DNA from: an uncultured Lachnospiraceae bacterium
GTDB taxonomy: Bacteria > Bacillota > Clostridia > Lachnospirales > Lachnospiraceae
Length of the DNA stretch: 64,000 bases
Reading direction: 5' to 3'
NCBI GenBank assembly: GCA_910589195.1
Contig: CAJUTC010000004.1
Location: forward strand, 74,931 to 138,930
Part shown: piece after piece, positions 1 through 8,190 of the stretch
Layout of the letters: every line of letters begins with the position of its first letter
Position numbering within the stretch: position 1 is the stretch's first letter
Position numbers and translations under genes: made by a program
The notes under the pieces: model-generated
What the model saw: only the letters and a program-made list of their open reading frames with translations
Told to the model about the DNA's origin: nothing
The model's database searches: none

Positions 1-3000
1 ATATGCACCTACCGGAAGACCGGTTATGGTTTTGCTTCCTGTACCAGTAATGGAAATCAAAAGGTCAACGCCGCTATTGGCCTGTCCCGGCTGGCCGGTA
101 ACCTGGAACAAGAATACTTGATCCTCTGCTTCCAGCTTATCCCCCTCCCGGTTACCCATATCTTTCTGAATCGTTAAGGTGCAGGGAAGTACATGGATTA
201 TAAATTGCCCCTTATCCTGCCCGTTTTCGGCTTCGAATTGGCATGGCCGATTCAGGCTGCAAGAGCAGGCGCTGTGGGCAAACGTAGTATCCTGGGTAAT
301 ATCCACTTCCCCGATTTTTATTTTTGCTGTTACATACGTGTCCTTTGCCCATTCCCCATTTTCCGGCATTGGTGAAAATTCATACCCGATTTCCGGTTTT
401 TTATGAGTAGTCCCATCTTCCAATACTGCAAGATCCGCTGGTTTGGATCCATTGCTCCACACAGTTAATGTTTCGTCCTTATTTGGATCATACGATTCTG
501 GTTTCTCACCCAGATAAATCTGGCTGTCCTTAAAAGTAAGCGTTGGTTTTAAGATGTATACCATTGCTGTTTTCTTTTTTGGAGTTATCTCCACAGGATC
601 GGATCCGTCTTTGGGTGTTACGGTACAAATAACCGTATACTCTGCATCATCCTTCTCCCATACGGTTCCTTCCTTAACTTCTAGTTCACCGCTGGTTTTC
701 CCGTTTGGTATAGTATAGCTTGCTACCACTTGTTGGCCTTTTTGAAATGTATATGTAATATCCACATCCCGGTTATTAATGCCGTCTGGAACAAACCCGT
801 CCGTATATTGGATCAGCTTTTCATAATCCGGCTGGTTTGTTAGATACACGGCCTGATCTGTCACGTTGGTTTCGTAGCGGATCGGGATATACGCTTCACA
901 AGAGGTAAATGGTGTAACTCCTTTTCCGTCCTTCCATAAGCCGGAACCCTCAGCATTTGTGTTCTTCGTACCACCGCCAAATGTTTGACCGTAATCTGGT
1001 TCAATGGGAATTTTAATCACCAGCTTTTTCCCTTTTGGTTCCGTTCCTTCTGTTACGAAATTACCATCTGCGTGAAAGTCAAAGTTGCTGATGTCAACGG
1101 TTTTCCCATCAATCATTATTTCTGCATCATCAAACTGCTGTAACTTGCCCCATGTTTCATTTCCCTCGTAGTCTGCCGTGAAAACGGAAATATCCCTTTC
1201 ATCGGCTCCCTCCGGAAGCTTAAACTCTGGTGTAATAATATCTCTGATTACCGTTGTTTCGTCTAACGCATAATCGGCTGACCCTACTTCCTGGGAAATC
1301 TGTTCAAATATATGGTTCAAATCCTGAGCATCCTTTGCCGCCAGATAATACCCTTCCTTTTCAATGCTCCCTGGAATAGTCAGATTCCGGGCATTGGGAT
1401 AGTTGGAAGATACATAATGCATATATTGGTCTGTTTGATTAGTAATGGGCTTCTGAGCCGGATTGGCACCGTCAAATATGCCGATTGTATATATGGTCAC
1501 CCCATTATCTTTCATGCTTTTTGCGTGTCCGATTGCATCGTTTGCCACCACTTTGCTAAAGGAGCTGTTGGTAGTGGGAACCCCGTCCGTAAACATAATA
1601 ACAACCCGGTTCCTTTTTTCTTCGTTCTTGGAATCTTCGCCAAAAATATTTTTTGCATTTGCAAGTCCTAAGTCAGACCTGGTAGCGCCTTCGGTCTTCA
1701 ATGAATTGATTGCTGTTATCAGAGCGTCATTTACGCTGCCATCCTGCTGGGCGACCGGAACAAAAGCCTCCTTAGCCACCTTCTTTCCAGTTTTTATATT
1801 GGATCCGCTGGAAAACCCCACAATCGCAATCCTGTGCTGGTCACTTCCATCACTATCCGCAATATTTTCCATAAACTGATTTAAAGAGCTTTTCAAAACA
1901 TCGACCCTTCGGATTGAGCCAGTACCCCAATATAAATTTGCTTGTATAAAATTACTGTCATTAAATGGCTCAGATCCGCTGCCAGATGATTGAATTGTTA
2001 CGGTCCTATTATTGGAATCTCGATAAGAATATGTATACTTGCGTCCCAACAGCGCACTCCCGCTTCTATCAAGTCTAACCGTTGCAAAACTTCCATCCTC
2101 TAACTGATATGCCAATTCATTTCCGGCACTTATCCCTTGATACAATCCGCCGTTTGTTATCGTTCTGATCACCTTGGTATAAGATGTGGAGGTCATGTTA
2201 TATTCCATACTCCCGGATTCATCCAATACGAACACAATATCCGTAGGAACCATCTCCGTAACAATGGAAACCTGCCCTTCTACGTAAGCCTCCAAAGTCA
2301 GCTCATATTTTCCGTGTTCCCCTTCCTTTGGTTCAATGGTTTTCTTAGTGATAACACCATCTGGCTGGATCCAGGAATTGGTTCCTTCTTCCATCTCCTC
2401 CATTGATGCCGACGCGCGGCTGCGGCTCATTTTTCTTGCCTTTCCTTTAGCGATTGGCGTAAGGAAGGGGGCAACTTCTGTATAGCTTTGAATATCCCGT
2501 TCTACTACTATTGTTTCCCCTAATGCCTGCTGCAGCATATAATCAAAAAACTCTTCCTGCTCTTCTTCCGGCAAAAGGGAAATCAGAGTTTCTCTCTCTT
2601 CCTCATCCAGGCTCCAAAACAGCTTCAGGATCGCTTCCATCGGCATGGCCTCTAATTCCTCTGCTGTGGGAATCCTGTTTTCCTTTTGGCTGCTTCCGCT
2701 GCCAGCTTCCGTGCTGCCTCCGGAACCTGCTCCTATACTGCCGCTTCCGGACGCGTTGCTGCCAGAAGCCAGATGTCCCGGCATGCCGCTTCCTTCCGTT
2801 TCGGATCCGATCGTTTCTTCTGGGTCTACGATTTCTTCCGGCTTCCCTTCTTCTGCTGCTGTGGTTTCTTCTGGCCTTGGCGATTCCGTTTCCGCTTCTG
2901 TAGTTTCCTCTGGCCTTGGCGCTTTTGTTGCTGCTTCTGTAGGAGCTTCCGGCCTTGGCGATTCCGTTTCCGCTTCTGTGGTTTCCTCTGGCCTTGGGGA

Positions 3001-3648
3001 TTTTGTTTCCGCTTCCGCAGGAGCTTCCGGCTTTGACGATTCAGTTCCTGTTTCCGCAGGAGCTTCCGGCCTCGACGATTCGGCTCCTGCTTCTGTAGGG
3101 TCTTCCGGTCTTGGCGCCTTTGTTTCTGCCTCCGTGGTTTCCTCTGGCAGGTCTGCAGAATCCGTCACCTGGGAATGGTCTGGTTTGTCGGAATCGGTTT
3201 CCTCTGGTTTTGCTTCCCCTTCCGTTTCCTGCCCCTCTCCCTCAGGTCTTTCCTTTATGGGATCAGAATCCTCTTTTTTGCCGCTTTCCTCCCTGCTTTC
3301 TTCCGCCCCTGCTGATTCATTCTCTTCCAGGTTATCCTTCTGCAGATCGGAATCCTCTTTCTTTCCGCTTTCTGTTATTTCTTGATTTTCTTCTGCTTCC
3401 AGCCCTTCCTTAGGCGTGGTTGTTTCTTCCTTTTCCGTATGAGCTAAGTCCTGTGGCTCCTTAGCCTCAAGGCCTTCTTGCGGCAGATTTTCTTCCTCTG
3501 ATAAGCTGGTTTTCCCACTAGCTTCCCTGATATTTCCCAATTCCTGGAATGTACTGGTTCCCGCATACGATGGATCCGGCATGTATGCCACCAGCATAAA
3601 TGCCATGACAAAGCTAAGAATACCGGAAAGGATTCGTTTTCTTTTCAT
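1..3648 (-). CDS. Large secreted von Willebrand A-domain surface protein (C-terminus beyond window)
   Basis: The reading frame is open from the ATG at 3648 to the window edge, giving 1216 residues with no stop. Residues 1-29 look like a signal peptide (MKRKRILSG, hydrophobic core, SYAG). Residues 30 to about 330 are a low-complexity stalk rich in Glu, Pro, Thr and Ser, containing 13-residue repeats of the PRPEETTEAETES kind. A vWA domain follows at about 465-690, with the MIDAS signature FVLDESGSM and the later FTDGVPTTN. After that come beta-rich segments, and the visible part ends in an ITIQKD-like Cna-B/SpaA-type start (LTIQKDMGNREGDKLEA). It is the last visible gene of a sipW/TasA-like operon, 21 bases after its neighbour, so it is probably a cell-surface adhesin or fibre component. 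An LPxTG motif or other anchor would lie outside the window. The assignment as a vWA surface protein is strong; its ligand is unknown. Confidence 0.85.
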   Translation of the reverse strand, partial: MKRKRILSGILSFVMAFMLVAYMPDPSYAGTSTFQELGNIREASGKTSLSEEENLPQEGLEAKEPQDLAHTEKEETTTPKEGLEAEENQEITESGKKEDSDLQKDNLEENESAGAEESREESGKKEDSDPIKERPEGEGQETEGEAKPEETDSDKPDHSQVTDSADLPEETTEAETKAPRPEDPTEAGAESSRPEAPAETGTESSKPEAPAEAETKSPRPEETTEAETESPRPEAPTEAATKAPRPEETTEAETESPRPEETTAAEEGKPEEIVDPEETIGSETEGSGMPGHLASGSNASGSGSIGAGSGGSTEAGSGSSQKENRIPTAEELEAMPMEAILKLFWSLDEEERETLISLLPEEEQEEFFDYMLQQALGETIVVERDIQSYTEVAPFLTPIAKGKARKMSRSRASASMEEMEEGTNSWIQPDGVITKKTIEPKEGEHGKYELTLEAYVEGQVSIVTEMVPTDIVFVLDESGSMEYNMTSTSYTKVIRTITNGGLYQGISAGNELAYQLEDGSFATVRLDRSGSALLGRKYTYSYRDSNNRTVTIQSSGSGSEPFNDSNFIQANLYWGTGSIRRVDVLKSSLNQFMENIADSDGSDQHRIAIVGFSSGSNIKTGKKVAKEAFVPVAQQDGSVNDALITAINSLKTEGATRSDLGLANAKNIFGEDSKNEEKRNRVVIMFTDGVPTTNSSFSKVVANDAIGHAKSMKDNGVTIYTIGIFDGANPAQKPITNQTDQYMHYVSSNYPNARNLTIPGSIEKEGYYLAAKDAQDLNHIFEQISQEVGSADYALDETTVIRDIITPEFKLPEGADERDISVFTADYEGNETWGKLQQFDDAEIMIDGKTVDISNFDFHADGNFVTEGTEPKGKKLVIKIPIEPDYGQTFGGGTKNTNAEGSGLWKDGKGVTPFTSCEAYIPIRYETNVTDQAVYLTNQPDYEKLIQYTDGFVPDGINNRDVDITYTFQKGQQVVASYTIPNGKTSGELEVKEGTVWEKDDAEYTVICTVTPKDGSDPVEITPKKKTAMVYILKPTLTFKDSQIYLGEKPESYDPNKDETLTVWSNGSKPADLAVLEDGTTHKKPEIGYEFSPMPENGEWAKDTYVTAKIKIGEVDITQDTTFAHSACSCSLNRPCQFEAENGQDKGQFIIHVLPCTLTIQKDMGNREGDKLEAEDQVFLFQVTGQPGQANSGVDLLISITGTGSKTITGLPVGAY
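2855..3145 (-). repeat. Tandem 39-bp repeats encoding a Pro/Glu/Thr-rich stalk
   Basis: Within the vWA protein about seven imperfect 39-bp units encode 13-residue blocks such as PRPEETTEAETES, PRPEAPTEAATKA and KPEAPAEAETKS. Units differ by third-base and Ser/Lys/Ala swaps. Such stalks usually change length by slippage or recombination, so copy number may vary between strains (inference). Confidence 0.75.
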
Positions 3649-3669
3649 ACTCTGCACCTCTTTCTGTCT

Positions 3670-4233
3670 TTATTCTGCAGGCCATCCAGCCGCATCCCAT
3701 ATATTGGAACCGTTATTCGCCCATTGAACTGCCTGAGCATCTACTTGTAAAAAAACAGTACACTTTTTATATTCATTTCCCATCCTTTGGTCAAACGCAA
3801 CGGCTGTAAAAAAAGCGGCAGTCTGCCCGCCTGCCTCCACCGGCTCCTGATAGTAATACCAGCCATCCTGCTCCGACCAATCTTCCTGATTCAAAACCAG
3901 TTGAATCTGTTCTCCCATTTCCTCATTTCCCATTTCCTTTCCGTTTGCAAGCACAGCGCTTGTTACCGGGCGCACCCGAATCCAGGCTGTATTCTGCCCG
4001 GTATTCTTTACATAAGCGATCTGATCCACAACCTGCCCCGGCATAATCCCTTTCATGCCTCCTTGAAGTAGTGGTTTTCCGTCTTTCGTTTCCCTGCAAA
4101 GCTCAATCTTCACATTTCCTGCTGTAATTACATTCTCTGTCTGTTCATTAGCAGTAAAATATGCCAATGAGCCGGCTCCCGCAAATGAACAGGCCACGAT
4201 CGCCATTGCGATTAACAAAACCTTCCTTTTCAT
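3670..4233 (-). CDS. TasA/CalY (camelysin)-like SipW-dependent secreted protein
   Basis: A 187-residue protein from the ATG at 4233; a GTG at 4245 is in frame but sits directly on the GGGAAGG ribosome site, so it is less likely. The N-terminus has a positive start, a hydrophobic core and the SipW-type signature GAGSLAYFTANEQTENVI, followed by AGNVKIEL. This is the pattern of TasA, CalY and related fibre or biofilm proteins. The rest looks like a compact beta domain with WIRV and FTAVAF strands. It lies between the other TasA-like genes and the vWA protein in one direction, so it is probably exported by the adjacent SipW and assembled on the surface. Function beyond the family is inferred. Confidence 0.8.
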   Translation of the reverse strand: MKRKVLLIAMAIVACSFAGAGSLAYFTANEQTENVITAGNVKIELCRETKDGKPLLQGGMKGIMPGQVVDQIAYVKNTGQNTAWIRVRPVTSAVLANGKEMGNEEMGEQIQLVLNQEDWSEQDGWYYYQEPVEAGGQTAAFFTAVAFDQRMGNEYKKCTVFLQVDAQAVQWANNGSNIWDAAGWPAE

Positions 4234-4640
4234 ACCTGCTGCCACCTTCCCTTTCTTTCGGCGCTCATTCCCTTCGCTCTATAATCAAATTGCTGTTTCT
4301 CAACCCGCAATTTATTTTCTAAATTCATTTCCAATTTCCAAATTACTACAGAAAGCATAATGTTATATCCACTACCTTTCCTGGTCTGATTTCCTTATGT
4401 GTATGGTTATCCGGAAACCTGCCCGGATAACCATAGCCACATACAGCCTGCCTTTGTTCCAAGTAAACCTTCATGCGCCCGGATTCGGACGCGCTGCCAC
4501 CCATGAAAGTCCGGCGGGCGCACCCGGTCTATTTCGCTTTCACCGTTCCAGCCGCCTCTATAATGAGTCAAATTCCCATTGTGAAAACATGTTGAAACCT
4601 TCATTCCTGATCAAAAAAGAATTTCCAATCCCATCTAATC
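4234..4640. other. Intergenic gap inside the TasA-like operon
   Basis: This 400-base gap holds no convincing gene. Its central part (4461-4525) is a reversed, partial copy of the dispersed hairpin element also found near 37.6 and 39.3 kb. Its hairpin may act as a processing site or partial terminator between the flanking genes. Confidence 0.5.
4461..4525 (-). repeat. Dispersed hairpin element, partial copy C
   Basis: Read on the minus strand, this segment shares the TGCGCCC...CGGAC...GTCCG...GGGCGCA arrangement and the flanking CTTTCATGGGTG and ATGAAGGTTTA words with the copies at 37591-37702 and 39253-39363. The outer TGCGCCC/GGGCGCA arms can pair. Confidence 0.7.
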
Positions 4641-5309
4641 TTACGGATTCTGTGCATATTGGTTAAACGGATTTGACGCCCCACTGTATGGCAGCGCTGC
4701 TGCAAATGCCGCATCCGCACTTTCAAATCCTGCCGTCTGAACGCCTTCCGCCATTACCTGAATGTTTAACCGCTTAGCTGTATCACTTCCGCTTCCTGTC
4801 AAAATAATGCCCTTGTTTTTCAGTTCTTCAATAATTTCATTGGTTACTTTTGCATCCATATATACGCCGGTGATGGCATCTGATACTGTGGTGTCTTCTG
4901 GCGCAAGGCCTTCCGGATACGTAGCCACATAAACATTGTAATTTAAGTTTCCGATTGTGCTGGTATAGGCCTGGTCTGCCCAGCTCCACTCATCCCCTCC
5001 CTTAACAAGGTGAAGATATCCGTTATTATCAAGTTCAGCAGGAACTGCGATATGTACCCTTACAAACGCGTCTTCGGAACCCGTGTTGGTTACATCTACT
5101 TCCTTTTTCACTGCGTCTTTCTCTTCACCGGGATACAGCTTAGAATCTGGTATAAACTCTTCATCTAAGCGAATGTCCACATCCCCTACCGTAAATACAT
5201 TTTCCTTGCTATCTGTATCTGTAAAATATGCAAGTGAACCTCCCACTACCAAAATGGAAGTAACTGCCACTGCCAATGCCGTCGTTAACGCTAATTTTTT
5301 CTTCATCAT
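4641..5309 (-). CDS. TasA/CalY (camelysin)-like SipW-dependent secreted protein
   Basis: A 222-residue protein starting at MMKKKLALTTALAV, behind an AAAGG ribosome site; the upstream in-frame ATG at 5336 would add an unlikely basic leader. The signal region contains GGSLAYFTDTDSKENVF and is followed by TVGDVDIRLDEEF, the hallmark of SipW-processed TasA-type proteins. The acidic mature domain has the strand VDVTNTGSEDAFVRVHI typical of the family's jelly-roll fold. It is third in the run of four such proteins. It is probably a fibre subunit or accessory subunit; which of the four is the major subunit cannot be told from sequence. Confidence 0.85.
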   Translation of the reverse strand: MMKKKLALTTALAVAVTSILVVGGSLAYFTDTDSKENVFTVGDVDIRLDEEFIPDSKLYPGEEKDAVKKEVDVTNTGSEDAFVRVHIAVPAELDNNGYLHLVKGGDEWSWADQAYTSTIGNLNYNVYVATYPEGLAPEDTTVSDAITGVYMDAKVTNEIIEELKNKGIILTGSGSDTAKRLNIQVMAEGVQTAGFESADAAFAAALPYSGASNPFNQYAQNP

Positions 5310-5373
5310 ATAATTCTGCCTTTCCAAACGTTTCATTCATATCGTTTCTGCATAACTTACTCTGCGCCAGCCA

Positions 5374-5991
5374 TTAATTTCCTGATGGATTTACCTGCTG
5401 CCAAGCTGCTTGGGCATTCTCCATATTGGCTTTCTGTACGGCATATGCCTGGAAGGATAAAGTGGGAAGACCATCTGTTCCTGCCACTTTCAGCTCGTCC
5501 ATATCTGCTTTTGTCACAGCGCCGCTTACAGTCACCGCCCCATTCGGATAAGCATCCGTTCCCTTTAAAATATAGCTTGTCCAATCGTTTGTTAACGGGT
5601 TGAAAGCATTTGGAGCTTCATTCGCCGCTTCTCTATAAAATACATTCTCTGTACCTGCTAACAACATCCATCCTTCCGCTACATCCTCCGATGTAAATTT
5701 TCCGAAAAATGTTTCGTAATTGGCAGACGGCGTAATTTTCACAAATACATAGCAAGGTTCGCTTCCTGCGGTTACCGTTACCTTCGGATCCTTTTCAATC
5801 ACATCCCCTGGAACCATTTTTGCGGTTTGTCCCAAAGGTTTGGTTTCTTCCAGCTTAATGTCCACATTCCCATAGGTAAATATATTTACCACTTCTGCCG
5901 TTGAGGCTGTCAGCCAGGCAACGGTAGCTCCCATAGCGCCGCCGAATATCAGCATGGCTGCCATTAACATGGCAACTGTTTTTTTCCTCAT
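5374..5991 (-). CDS. TasA/CalY-like SipW-dependent secreted protein
   Basis: A 205-residue protein starting MRKKTVAMLMAAMLIFGG. Its signal ends in GATVAWLTASTAEVVNIF, with Trp-Leu in place of the usual Tyr-Phe, and is followed by TYGNVDIKLEETK. A PGDVIEKDPKVTVTAGSEPCYVFVKI segment matches the one in the next gene upstream, including a conserved Cys in SEPCYVFV. Together with the gene at 6067-6705 it forms a closely related sub-pair that differs from the two downstream proteins. It is probably a surface-fibre subunit exported by SipW. Confidence 0.82.
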   Translation of the reverse strand: MRKKTVAMLMAAMLIFGGAMGATVAWLTASTAEVVNIFTYGNVDIKLEETKPLGQTAKMVPGDVIEKDPKVTVTAGSEPCYVFVKITPSANYETFFGKFTSEDVAEGWMLLAGTENVFYREAANEAPNAFNPLTNDWTSYILKGTDAYPNGAVTVSGAVTKADMDELKVAGTDGLPTLSFQAYAVQKANMENAQAAWQQVNPSGN

Positions 5992-6066
5992 CTCACAAAA
6001 TCCCTTTCTGTGTTTCTAATGTTAGCGTGAGCTTGAACGTTCATTCCCGCCTGCTGTGTAGATACT

Positions 6067-6705
6067 CTAATTTGCTGCTGCGCCTGGGTTCAAAAATTCG
6101 GTTGGAAGCGCGTTAACTGCCTCGTTTGCATCTGTAAATCCGTCAGCCTGGATCAGGCAGGCGGTAATGGTAATCGAGTTTCCTCCTTCGGCAACCGTTT
6201 TTAATTCCTCATATTTCGCATTCTCTTTTACGCCAAACTTGGAAAATACTATCAAATCAGTATCATTCACTCCTGGCGTAACAACTCCGTCTTTCCAGTA
6301 ATAAAATCCTGGTTTATCTGCAACTTTAGTCCAGTTCTGCTCAATCTGAGCCGCGATTGTCTGAGTCGAATCTTCAATCCCACTGATTCCATTCTCAACG
6401 TGAACAAATACGTAACACGGTTCACTTCCTCCCTTAATATGTACAGTTGGATCCTTTGTGTACTCATGTCCCGGAAGCAGCTTATATTCATTTTTTGTTA
6501 CTCGTTCTGCACCCGGCTCTGCTTCGCCGAGTTCGTTCACTTTTGCCTCGTCCAGTCCTCCGTCTTCTGCAAAGGCAACATTATTTCCTACTGTAAAGGT
6601 ATTATTTACCGTTTCCGTCTGGCTGGTCAGGTATGCAAATGTCCCCCCAATGGCTCCCACGCAAATCATAGCTGCTGCCGCTGCCGCAATAATCTGTTTC
6701 TTCAT
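6067..6705 (-). CDS. TasA/CalY-like SipW-dependent secreted protein
   Basis: A 212-residue protein from the ATG at 6705, preceded by AAGGAGCAAGGAGT. The signal MKKQIIAAAAAAMICVGA ends in GGTFAYLTSQTETVNNTF, followed by TVGNNVAFAEDGG. It shares the KDPTVHIKGGSEPCYVFVHV block with the protein encoded at 5374-5991. It is the first substrate gene after sipW, the place usually held by a main SipW substrate. The assignment to the family is firm; its role as a structural subunit is inferred from position. Confidence 0.83.
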   Translation of the reverse strand: MKKQIIAAAAAAMICVGAIGGTFAYLTSQTETVNNTFTVGNNVAFAEDGGLDEAKVNELGEAEPGAERVTKNEYKLLPGHEYTKDPTVHIKGGSEPCYVFVHVENGISGIEDSTQTIAAQIEQNWTKVADKPGFYYWKDGVVTPGVNDTDLIVFSKFGVKENAKYEELKTVAEGGNSITITACLIQADGFTDANEAVNALPTEFLNPGAAAN

Positions 6706-6812
6706 ACTCCTTGCTCCTTTCTCGCACCTTTTGTGCATAAAAAATTAACTTTCCTGTAGCTGTTATTTTCAGCTACATTTCTTCTATAAATCAAAGCTTT
6801 CGCTTTAATTCC

Positions 6813-7448
6813 CTATTGAGTTTTCCCTTCGGATTCCGATTCCTTATCCTTCTGTTTCAATTCCTTCCCTTTTAGAGCCTGTTTGCCGTCTTCCTCCCCT
6901 GTTGTTCCATTCTCTGCCGCTTTTTTCCGGTCCATTTCGTCAGCTTTATCTATCCAGTCCGGCACAAAGGTCAGCAAAAGCAAAATTAACGCCCCACTGG
7001 CTGCCAGATAGATACCAGGCGGTTTCGTCACATAATCCGAAACATATCCCAGGCCAGGAATACAAAATATGGGCTTTCCAATCAAGTTATTAAAATGCAC
7101 TGGTCTACCATCATGCATAATATTTCCGTCCGCATCTTTATTTGCGATTCCTTGGGTATAAAACTGCTGGTTTTCCAAATCAACCTCATATACCTGATGG
7201 GTTGCCACCACCAAATCTTCATTTAAAATAAATGTAATATTGTCACCTGCCTGTATGGACTCCGGAGCAACTTTTTTTACATAAATTAAAGCGCCTACCG
7301 GATATTCCGGCTCCATGCTCCCGCTTAAAATGGTATACGGAGTCAGGCCTGCCACCCGTACCCCCGCCAACAGGACTGCTAAAACCACCACCAGGCCTAC
7401 TAAAATGGTAGTTGCTCCATTCCATATTTTCTTAACTGTTGGATTCAT
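6813..7448 (-). CDS. sipW: Signal peptidase I, SipW (ER-type S26B)
   Basis: From the ATG at 7448 (MNPTVKKIWNGATT), behind AGGGAGGGCAGG, the product has 211 residues. A longer in-frame start at 7532 would add 28 hydrophilic residues and seems unlikely. A membrane anchor (TTILVGLVVVLAVLLAG) precedes the catalytic serine box ILSGSMEPEYPVGALIYV. The second catalytic box, VVATHQVYEV, has His where bacterial-type enzymes have Lys, which marks the SipW/ER type. An Asp-rich DADGNIMHDGRP segment supplies the third residue. A C-terminal membrane segment and a charged tail follow. It opens the operon and should cleave the four TasA-like preproteins downstream. Confidence 0.92.
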   Translation of the reverse strand: MNPTVKKIWNGATTILVGLVVVLAVLLAGVRVAGLTPYTILSGSMEPEYPVGALIYVKKVAPESIQAGDNITFILNEDLVVATHQVYEVDLENQQFYTQGIANKDADGNIMHDGRPVHFNNLIGKPIFCIPGLGYVSDYVTKPPGIYLAASGALILLLLTFVPDWIDKADEMDRKKAAENGTTGEEDGKQALKGKELKQKDKESESEGKTQ

Positions 7449-7591
7449 TCGGTTCCTGCCCTCCCTACTGTTTTTCTTCCTGCTTCCTCTTTTGTGTACT
7501 TTATTTTCACTGGTTCCTTCAAAAAATTCCAATGGCTCGCAACACCCTTTGTATCTGGCATGCTACGTTTTCACTGGTTGTTCCAAAGGCC

Positions 7592-7617
7592 GGGGCATAA
7601 AGTAAACTTTATGCCCC
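7592..7617. repeat. 26-bp perfect palindrome, left copy
   Basis: Twelve-base arms (GGGGCATAAAGT / ACTTTATGCCCC) meet over a two-base centre. Neither strand has a T-run after it, so it is not a terminator. A second, wider pairing is possible between 7567-7577 and 7616-7626. A related palindrome lies at 7819-7844; see the finding. Confidence 0.8.
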
Positions 7618-7637
7618 AGTGAAAACAAGCCGTTCAA

Positions 7638-7665
7638 GATATAATTTTTTTACATGTTTTTTCAA
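7638..7665 (-). promoter_or_regulatory. Candidate minus-strand promoter for the sipW operon
   Basis: On the minus strand TTGAAA (7665-7660) and TATATC (7643-7638) are separated by 16 bases. Transcription would start near 7631 and run through the palindrome at 7592-7617 into sipW. The match is moderate only. Confidence 0.35.
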
Positions 7666-7701
7666 AAAAACCGACAATGTAACGCTTTTGTTAATGGTTA
7701 T

Positions 7702-7773
7702 TGTGATATACTGAAAAAAAACGGAAAAATGTAACGAAAATGGTTGATATTTAAGAAGTATTTATGATATACT
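7702..7773 (+). promoter_or_regulatory. Two tandem extended -10 promoters pointing away from sipW
   Basis: TATACT at 7707-7712 and again at 7768-7773 are each preceded by TG one base upstream (TGATATACT). The second has TTGATA at 7744-7749 with an 18-base spacer. Both face right, toward the terminator at 7818-7858, with no gene between, so they would give only a short transcript in the orientation shown. Confidence 0.5.
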
Positions 7774-7817
7774 ACGTGAAATATGAAACTGGATAACTAA
7801 ACAATTTGTATTTTGAT

Positions 7818-7858
7818 ACCGGGGAACAAAGTTTACTTCATTCCCCGGTTTTTTGGGA
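7818..7858 (+). terminator. Intrinsic terminator built on the right palindrome
   Basis: CCGGGGAA and TTCCCCGG arms enclose AAGTTTACTT-like sequence and are followed by GGTTTTTTGGGATTTTTT on the plus strand. The core (7819-7844) is an inverted copy of the palindrome at 7592-7617, with about 4 mismatches in 28 positions. Confidence 0.65.
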
Positions 7859-8055
7859 TTTTTTCACAATCCCATTTTTTGTGGTCAGACCGCCTTTTTG
7901 TCTAAAAATGTTGCCATTTGTCCAATGCTGTGGTAAGCGGTTCCTGGATCTACCATTGATGGCAGGCAGCTCACCTTCTGAATATCACGGAAGGAGAGCA
8001 ACCCTCCGTTTACATAGAAACCCGCAGGGGAATCTAGGAAAGGAGGGCTCATGCA

Positions 8056-8154
8056 ATGTTGATATTGGAAGTACTTCTTGCAGTTTTAAGTTCATGTATC
8101 GGCTGCTTCAGTCTTGGCTGTGCCATCAGCAGCAGAGATAAAACGCAAAAATAA
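8056..8154 (+). CDS. Small hydrophobic peptide, probable type I toxin
   Basis: A 32-residue ORF starting MLILEVLLAVLSSCIG, with AGGAGGG eight bases upstream. It has one membrane-length hydrophobic stretch and ends in a charged tail, SSRDKTQK. The stop codon lies inside the left arm of an 11-bp perfect hairpin (GCAAAAATAAC / GTTATTTTTGC, 8145-8190). A long GC-rich leader precedes the start. A short membrane peptide, a structured mRNA and a convergent minus-strand ORF are the usual arrangement of Firmicute type I toxin modules with holin-like peptides. No antisense RNA promoter is proven. It could also be a non-toxic small membrane peptide. Confidence 0.55.
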   Translation: MLILEVLLAVLSSCIGCFSLGCAISSRDKTQK

Positions 8155-8190
8155 CCGCCCTCGCCTGACCAGATGAGCAGTTATTTTTGC
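8145..8190 (+). terminator. Hairpin overlapping the small peptide stop codon
   Basis: Arms GCAAAAATAAC (8145-8155) and GTTATTTTTGC (8180-8190) pair perfectly around a CCGCCCTCGCCTGACC-containing loop. The right arm supplies a T-rich tail, so the hairpin could end or protect the small peptide mRNA. Confidence 0.55.

Noticed and set aside
2645..3385. Plus-strand frame of 246 codons rich in SSGLGDSV-type repeats
   Set aside because: It is the shadow of the repeat stalk of the vWA protein on the other strand; no ribosome site, and the repeats arise from the 39-bp units.
7592..7617. Intrinsic terminator
   Set aside because: The stem is perfect but neither strand has a following T-run.
7806..8141. 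Plus-strand 111-codon frame
   Set aside because: It starts inside the terminator palindrome and overlaps the better small peptide in another frame; no ribosome site before its ATG.
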